A program made the position numbers and the translations under genes. Positions 57,343-64,000 of a DNA stretch of 64,000 nt are shown here, piece after piece. The stretch lies in contig NC_058337.1 in the NCBI RefSeq assembly GCF_905475395.1, positions 11,334,983 through 11,398,982 of the forward strand, given 5' to 3'. Origin of the DNA: Chrysoperla carnea (taxonomy: Eukaryota; Arthropoda; Insecta; Neuroptera; Chrysopidae). A model generated the notes under the pieces. It worked only from the letters and a program-made list of their open reading frames with translations, ran no database searches and had not been told where the DNA came from. The first letter of the stretch is position 1. Each line of letters opens with the position of its first letter.

Positions 57343-60084
57343 TTACTTTTTAGCATGTTTGTACTGGTCATGCAACTTCTTCGCGATTTTATACAAGCTA
57401 CTACTATTGAAAGGCAAAGATCTTAAATCTTTACCGGCCAATATACTATTAAATCCGTTAAAATAAGTGAACACAATCATCTTGCAAAAATTATGCACAA
57501 TATTAAATTTCAACTCCGTAGAATGCTCGCATTCTACGAAGTTGAAATTTACGTTCTGAAAAACCGTTTTCCTAATCACTTTTAACAAATGTTTTTTGTT
57601 TGGGTCATTTTTCAAAATAAATTTGGCAATATTATACGCCTTAGTCATATTTAATAAAAATTTACTATTTATATAATTAAGCCTAGTAGCAACGGCCCCC
57701 CCAAACTCTTTTTCGCGCACAAAATTTAAAAATTCATTTTCCTCCTCCTGCTGCAAAAACACATTATACTTACACTTCTCACACTTTTTTATTTTAATGT
57801 TTTTTAAGATGTACCCGCCTACATATGCAATAGCATTTTTTTCTAAATCATTGAAAATATTACTCAAAACTTCAGATGGAATCTCAACCGCTGTAATCTC
57901 CGCTTCTCCTCTCTCCTGATTTTCACTCTAATAAGAAAAAAAAAAACATTAGTAACAAATAAAAGTAATTTTTTGTAACTGTTTTCAGAAAATTTTAAAA
58001 TCGATAAAAATAACTATTCTAACTATAATTTTTTAGAAACGTAGAAACATAATCAAGTTCTTAAATAAATTTAACAAAAGTTATCAATAATTGTTAATAA
58101 TCAAAAGTTATTATTTACCTGTAGGATAAATGTTTGCAATGGAATCAGCAAATCCGACCCATCATCTTCACAATTCCCTCCCACAGAATGTTTACTAACT
58201 AAGTTAGTGACCAGAAGAGATTTGTAAAACGGTCCAAAAGCATGGCACGATGGATTCGACCACCGACTTCCTCGTTGACAAACTTTACCGAAAAAATTCT
58301 CTAAAGGATCTTGGTTCAAAAACCTGGGAACCAACGTCTTTATTCCAAGATCCTTTAATTTATTCGGACCAGGAACAGCTAATTCTTTCAAACTACCAGG
58401 CTCTTGAACCAATTCATTTGGCCTTGAAACATTCACCTCCAAAGTAGAATACGCCTCTTCCACATCTGCATTTCTCTGGACTTCTGGAAGAGTAAAAATA
58501 AATATGATATAAAAAACCATTTTTCGAACACGAAACGTCTCCTTGAATCATAGTTTACTTGATTCGAATGAAAAATTTCCTATTTTTTGATTATAAATAT
58601 AGCTTTACAAATTAATTTCCTTTAAATTTCGTATTCTAATAGTATTTATTCTTCGATTATTTGATAATCAAAAGTTTCATAAATATTTGCAAAAAATAAA
58701 AATGGTATTTTATTGAAAATAAAATTTGTAATAACACTTTCGATCTTCTAGATCTAGAGTAAAAAAAAAAAAATTTTAATAATGAAATTATAAACAGACT
58801 GTGTTCTTAAAAACAATTGTCAATTTAAACAAAAATTGAAATAATTGTTTTATTTTAGAAATACCGTTTTGTAATTTACACAAAAATGAATTTAAAAGCT
58901 ACATATCGAACATATTTAAGTGACGTATAATATTTATTTTTTTTAATGGTACGATCAACTACTTATTATCGATTATTTATTAACAATCAACTATCCTACA
59001 AAATAGAACTCGTGTATCAGAAATTGGCATAAAATTAAAATAATCGGATTCAAAAAAATTCAATTTGAGTTTGTTTATTTACATTGAGTTGATTGGTAAT
59101 AGTAAACTTATACAGTTATAAGATTACTTTCAAAATTAAAAAGCGTTCATATAAAGAAAACGTTTTTGTAAAAAATTATATTCTTTTGATCACGATTTAT
59201 GTTATTTTATATAACTTCATTGGATTATAACTATTTATCTTACCTTTATTAACCGGCAAAGCAGTCTTTTTAAGATTTGTAACATTGTGAAATGTAGCAT
59301 ATTTCATTTCTTCCGGAAAGTGTTTATCGCAAATACGGTAAGATTTTCGTTTTGAAATATCCAAGTCCGGACGTCCAATGAATGTAGCCCAAATCTTAAA
59401 TCGCTGTGGACAAAAATAATAGTTATCATTTGCGTTTGTATTGAAACTTCTTAAAAATTACACGTCTTAATTATAAGAAACTATGTATTCGACCACTTAA
59501 TTTAGTGAAATATAATCATACCATTTATAAAAATTTTTGTCATTAAATGATGTACACATTTATTAACAATATTCCAATAATTCACACATTAGATTTTTTA
59601 GGTTGGAATTTTGTGTTTTTTTTATTAAATTTATAAAAAAAAAACTAAACAATTGTAAGAAATGACATACTTGTTGACTTAATTTAGTAAATATACTCAA
59701 CTCATGCCATCATTGGAATTTATTATTTAAATAAACATTTATTAACAGTAACATGATACGTCCACATGAGATTTTTAGGTTAGGTTACAATTTTTTGTAT
59801 TAAAATTTATAAAAAACCAAACATTTTAAAATTGTAAGAAATTATGTATTCGTTCAACTTAATTTATAATGAAATATACTCATTTCATGATTGGATATCT
59901 TTTTAGAAATTCAATAATGTACACATTTAATAACAATAATCTAATATTTCCATATGAGTTTATTAAGTTAAAAATTCAATAAATAATAATTTGAATATGT
60001 ACTTACATTATCGCCAGGTAACACATGCATTTTTGTTTCACTAACTTTACTTTCGCATCCAGGTACACCACAATTGATTCCCAT
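57343..60084 (-). CDS. THAP protein with P-transposase C-terminus, inverted copy
   Basis: Exact mirror of the gene at 60400-63141: exons 60007-60084, 59244-59403, 58119-58483 and 57343-57927; 395 codons, same splice sites and sequence. It is transcribed in the same direction as the zinc-finger gene, away from S2. In this copy the sequence upstream of the ATG is S2 in the opposite orientation to that seen by the other gene, so the two copies do not have the same promoter context. Confidence 0.75.
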
Positions 60085-60149
60085 TTTTATTTATTAAATA
60101 TTTTAATAATTCACAAATAATAAATTTAAATGTATCTATCAGTATCTAT

Positions 60150-60334
60150 CATACGCTGAAATCTCGTATCCTTGTTACATTATGGGAACTTTTTAGATAA
60201 ATTTAGTTCCGATTCTGCTACCTGTAGCGCTGATTTAAACAAAAACAAAGAAAAAATATATGTTGTACTCTATGTTATCGACTATAAATAGTTTTGTCTA
60301 CTGTCATTATGTTTATTTACAAAATAATTTTTGT
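60150..60334 (+). repeat. Palindrome spacer (segment S2)
   Basis: 185-bp non-palindromic centre, in direct orientation to S1. It begins CATACGCTGAAATC and appears to be the 5' end and promoter region of the right-hand element. Confidence 0.8.
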
Positions 60335-60399
60335 ATAGATACTGATAGATACATTTAAATTTATTATTTGTGAATTATTAAAATATTTAATAAATAAAA

Positions 60400-63141
60400 A
60401 TGGGAATCAATTGTGGTGTACCTGGATGCGAAAGTAAAGTTAGTGAAACAAAAATGCATGTGTTACCTGGCGATAATGTAAGTACATATTCAAATTATTA
60501 TTTATTGAATTTTTAACTTAATAAACTCATATGGAAATATTAGATTATTGTTATTAAATGTGTACATTATTGAATTTCTAAAAAGATATCCAATCATGAA
60601 ATGAGTATATTTCATTATAAATTAAGTTGAACGAATACATAATTTCTTACAATTTTAAAATGTTTGGTTTTTTATAAATTTTAATACAAAAAATTGTAAC
60701 CTAACCTAAAAATCTCATGTGGACGTATCATGTTACTGTTAATAAATGTTTATTTAAATAATAAATTCCAATGATGGCATGAGTTGAGTATATTTACTAA
60801 ATTAAGTCAACAAGTATGTCATTTCTTACAATTGTTTAGTTTTTTTTTTATAAATTTAATAAAAAAAACACAAAATTCCAACCTAAAAAATCTAATGTGT
60901 GAATTATTGGAATATTGTTAATAAATGTGTACATCATTTAATGACAAAAATTTTTATAAATGGTATGATTATATTTCACTAAATTAAGTGGTCGAATACA
61001 TAGTTTCTTATAATTAAGACGTGTAATTTTTAAGAAGTTTCAATACAAACGCAAATGATAACTATTATTTTTGTCCACAGCGATTTAAGATTTGGGCTAC
61101 ATTCATTGGACGTCCGGACTTGGATATTTCAAAACGAAAATCTTACCGTATTTGCGATAAACACTTTCCGGAAGAAATGAAATATGCTACATTTCACAAT
61201 GTTACAAATCTTAAAAAGACTGCTTTGCCGGTTAATAAAGGTAAGATAAATAGTTATAATCCAATGAAGTTATATAAAATAACATAAATCGTGATCAAAA
61301 GAATATAATTTTTTACAAAAACGTTTTCTTTATATGAACGCTTTTTAATTTTGAAAGTAATCTTATAACTGTATAAGTTTACTATTACCAATCAACTCAA
61401 TGTAAATAAACAAACTCAAATTGAATTTTTTTGAATCCGATTATTTTAATTTTATGCCAATTTCTGATACACGAGTTCTATTTTGTAGGATAGTTGATTG
61501 TTAATAAATAATCGATAATAAGTAGTTGATCGTACCATTAAAAAAAATAAATATTATACGTCACTTAAATATGTTCGATATGTAGCTTTTAAATTCATTT
61601 TTGTGTAAATTACAAAACGGTATTTCTAAAATAAAACAATTATTTCAATTTTTGTTTAAATTGACAATTGTTTTTAAGAACACAGTCTGTTTATAATTTC
61701 ATTATTAAAATTTTTTTTTTTTTACTCTAGATCTAGAAGATCGAAAGTGTTATTACAAATTTTATTTTCAATAAAATACCATTTTTATTTTTTGCAAATA
61801 TTTATGAAACTTTTGATTATCAAATAATCGAAGAATAAATACTATTAGAATACGAAATTTAAAGGAAATTAATTTGTAAAGCTATATTTATAATCAAAAA
61901 ATAGGAAATTTTTCATTCGAATCAAGTAAACTATGATTCAAGGAGACGTTTCGTGTTCGAAAAATGGTTTTTTATATCATATTTATTTTTACTCTTCCAG
62001 AAGTCCAGAGAAATGCAGATGTGGAAGAGGCGTATTCTACTTTGGAGGTGAATGTTTCAAGGCCAAATGAATTGGTTCAAGAGCCTGGTAGTTTGAAAGA
62101 ATTAGCTGTTCCTGGTCCGAATAAATTAAAGGATCTTGGAATAAAGACGTTGGTTCCCAGGTTTTTGAACCAAGATCCTTTAGAGAATTTTTTCGGTAAA
62201 GTTTGTCAACGAGGAAGTCGGTGGTCGAATCCATCGTGCCATGCTTTTGGACCGTTTTACAAATCTCTTCTGGTCACTAACTTAGTTAGTAAACATTCTG
62301 TGGGAGGGAATTGTGAAGATGATGGGTCGGATTTGCTGATTCCATTGCAAACATTTATCCTACAGGTAAATAATAACTTTTGATTATTAACAATTATTGA
62401 TAACTTTTGTTAAATTTATTTAAGAACTTGATTATGTTTCTACGTTTCTAAAAAATTATAGTTAGAATAGTTATTTTTATCGATTTTAAAATTTTCTGAA
62501 AACAGTTACAAAAAATTACTTTTATTTGTTACTAATGTTTTTTTTTTTCTTATTAGAGTGAAAATCAGGAGAGAGGAGAAGCGGAGATTACAGCGGTTGA
62601 GATTCCATCTGAAGTTTTGAGTAATATTTTCAATGATTTAGAAAAAAATGCTATTGCATATGTAGGCGGGTACATCTTAAAAAACATTAAAATAAAAAAG
62701 TGTGAGAAGTGTAAGTATAATGTGTTTTTGCAGCAGGAGGAGGAAAATGAATTTTTAAATTTTGTGCGCGAAAAAGAGTTTGGGGGGGCCGTTGCTACTA
62801 GGCTTAATTATATAAATAGTAAATTTTTATTAAATATGACTAAGGCGTATAATATTGCCAAATTTATTTTGAAAAATGACCCAAACAAAAAACATTTGTT
62901 AAAAGTGATTAGGAAAACGGTTTTTCAGAACGTAAATTTCAACTTCGTAGAATGCGAGCATTCTACGGAGTTGAAATTTAATATTGTGCATAATTTTTGC
63001 AAGATGATTGTGTTCACTTATTTTAACGGATTTAATAGTATATTGGCCGGTAAAGATTTAAGATCTTTGCCTTTCAATAGTAGTAGCTTGTATAAAATCG
63101 CGAAGAAGTTGCATGACCAGTACAAACATGCTAAAAAGTAA
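60400..63141 (+). CDS. THAP protein with P-transposase C-terminus, right copy
   Basis: Four exons: 60400-60477, 61081-61240, 62001-62365 and 62557-63141, with GTAAGT/GTAAG donors and CAG/TAG acceptors; 395 codons. Residues 1-79 form a THAP zinc-binding domain: Cys5, Cys10, Cys51 and His54 (C-x4-C-x40-C-x2-H), Trp31, Phe55 and a terminal ALPV box. This domain binds the ends of P-type transposons. The rest starts around residue 80 and includes NQDPLENFFGKVCQRG, the signature near the last acidic residue of P-transposase, then AYVGGYILKN and CEKCKYN of the C-terminal domain. Missing are the coiled-coil region and most of the RNase-H core that carries the first two catalytic Asp residues; intron 2 holds no trace of them. 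It should bind DNA but not transpose, like the internally deleted KP repressor form of P. AATAAA signals follow near 63770. Confidence 0.75.
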
Positions 63142-63970
63142 ATAATTAACAAATCTTTTATGTTTGGGTATTTTTCGGTTGTTAGATATAGTGAGGATGT
63201 CCTAAAATCGTCCCATTTAATTTTATTAAAATATTTTGTTAGAAAATTAATGTAAATTTATTTATTGTAATGTTTTATCTTATATTTTATTTTCAGGTTT
63301 AATCCCTTGGTTTTTTGACATATTTATAACGATAATCCTATCTTAGGATTAAAACTTAATATTTTATTGTGTTTTAGGTGAAAGCAGGCAGTTACATTGT
63401 TTTAGAGGGTGTAACTTAAAGATTTATTATTATTATAATCGGGTAAATAATTTTATTTTAATTTTAAGGGTAATATTTTATTATTATTTGTTTCAGTGTG
63501 ATGCGGTCTCTTTCGGTTTTTTAAATATTTTTTAATTTTTCTAATTTTAAGATTTTTTAATTTTAAGAGGTTTAATGCTACTGAAGAGGATTGCCAAAGC
63601 AATCGAAACCGGTCTAGCTAATTAATAATTTTATAATCTAGCTAAATATTTTTATTGTGGGTCCTTAAGGGGATATATTTTAACAAAATGTATTGTAATG
63701 TATTTTTTGTTTGTTTTTTTTTTTAATGTATTTATTTATTTATTGTTATGTATTTTTAATGTATATAATAAAATTATTTTATTTAAATTGGTATTTGTTT
63801 TTGTTTACATATAACATTTAAATAATATTAATATAAACAATTTAAAAGGAAATAATATGTGGTGGAGTTCCCTGCTAAATTAATTTTAGTTCAACCTTTA
63901 GACGTCTGTAGCGCACAATTTGATAAATTAGTTGAGATTACATTCTATCCGTAAGGTTATATATTCTATG
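63142..63970 (+). other. 3' untranslated and terminal region of the right THAP element
   Basis: AT-rich, with AATAAA near 63768 and a short inverted-repeat motif ('ggattgccaaagcaatcg', about 63588-63605). Ends GGTTATATATTCTATG at the flanking repeat. Mirrored at 56514-57342. Confidence 0.5.
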
Positions 63971-63980
63971 GGCGATCAAC
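63971..63980. repeat. Right flanking direct repeat of the THAP composite
   Basis: GGCGATCAAC, identical to 56312-56321. Because the base after it overlaps the element start, the true duplication is 8-10 bp. Confidence 0.75.
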
Positions 63981-64000
63981 TATTAAGTTTGTAGGCCTTT

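Larger units (their letters stand above)
56312..63980. mobile_element. P-element-like composite: giant palindrome of two THAP elements
   Basis: The order is: direct repeat GGCGATCAAC (from 56312); segment S1 (56321-56513); inverted arm L (about 56513-60149); segment S2 (starting at 60150, identical to S1 over 193 bp, its last ~8 bp lying in the right arm); right arm R (60335-63971); direct repeat GGCGATCAAC (63971-63980). The arms are each 3,637 bp and symmetric about 60242 with no indel. I saw no mismatch by eye. S2 plus R (60150-63970) reads as one full element: 5' end CATACGCTGAAATC, a spliced THAP gene, and 3' end ...TTCTATG. L is an inverted copy that lacks most of S. The 8-10 bp flanking repeat fits the 8-bp duplication of P elements. 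The ends share only CATA, so the terminal inverted repeats are poor. Confidence 0.8.

Noticed and set aside
58250-58447. 65-codon ORF pair at 58250 (+) and 62037 (-)
   Set aside because: Antisense shadows of exon 3 of the two THAP genes, present twice because of the palindrome.

Overview
The window is nuclear DNA of an insect, or at least an arthropod. It is strongly AT-rich, with spliced genes (GT/AG boundaries), tRNA-derived SINEs, dense DNA transposons and a short TTAGG run. The order cannot be fixed from sequence alone. There are no CRISPR arrays, rRNA genes or intact tRNAs.

Layout. 1-6 kb: dispersed repeats and a pogo-type MITE. 6.0-15.6 kb (minus): a complete six-exon secreted histidine acid phosphatase gene (gene 1, 386 aa by my splicing). 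18.7-19.3 kb: a decayed non-LTR retrotransposon tail. 19,641-28,165: a complete Foldback/MULE-NOF transposon with a 9-bp target duplication, long asymmetric arms built of ~297-bp repeats, and one intact 1076-codon ORF. That ORF joins a MULE-type DDE transposase to what looks like a ubiquitin-specific-protease-like domain. 28,227-29,050: a non-autonomous hAT element with a perfect 8-bp target duplication. 34.8-42.2 kb (minus): a second, paralogous acid phosphatase (gene 2, 388 aa) that lacks the acidic residue of the catalytic His-acid motif. 43-52 kb: mostly repeats. 52.1 kb: the last exon of a fumarylacetoacetate-hydrolase-domain gene. 53.5-56.1 kb (minus): a 20-finger C2H2 zinc-finger gene with a tandem N-terminal module rich in SUMO consensus motifs, and with breaks at both ends. 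56.3-64 kb: a huge palindrome of two identical inverted copies (3,637 bp each, 185-bp spacer) of a P-element-like transposon. Each copy encodes a spliced THAP-domain protein fused directly to the P-transposase C-terminus, with most of the catalytic core missing.

The two phosphatase genes are tandem paralogues with the same exon phases, and they share repeat families in intron 1. The mobile elements dominate the rest. The most notable systems are the Foldback transposase-protease fusion and the THAP palindrome, which sits about 170 bp upstream of the zinc-finger start codon.
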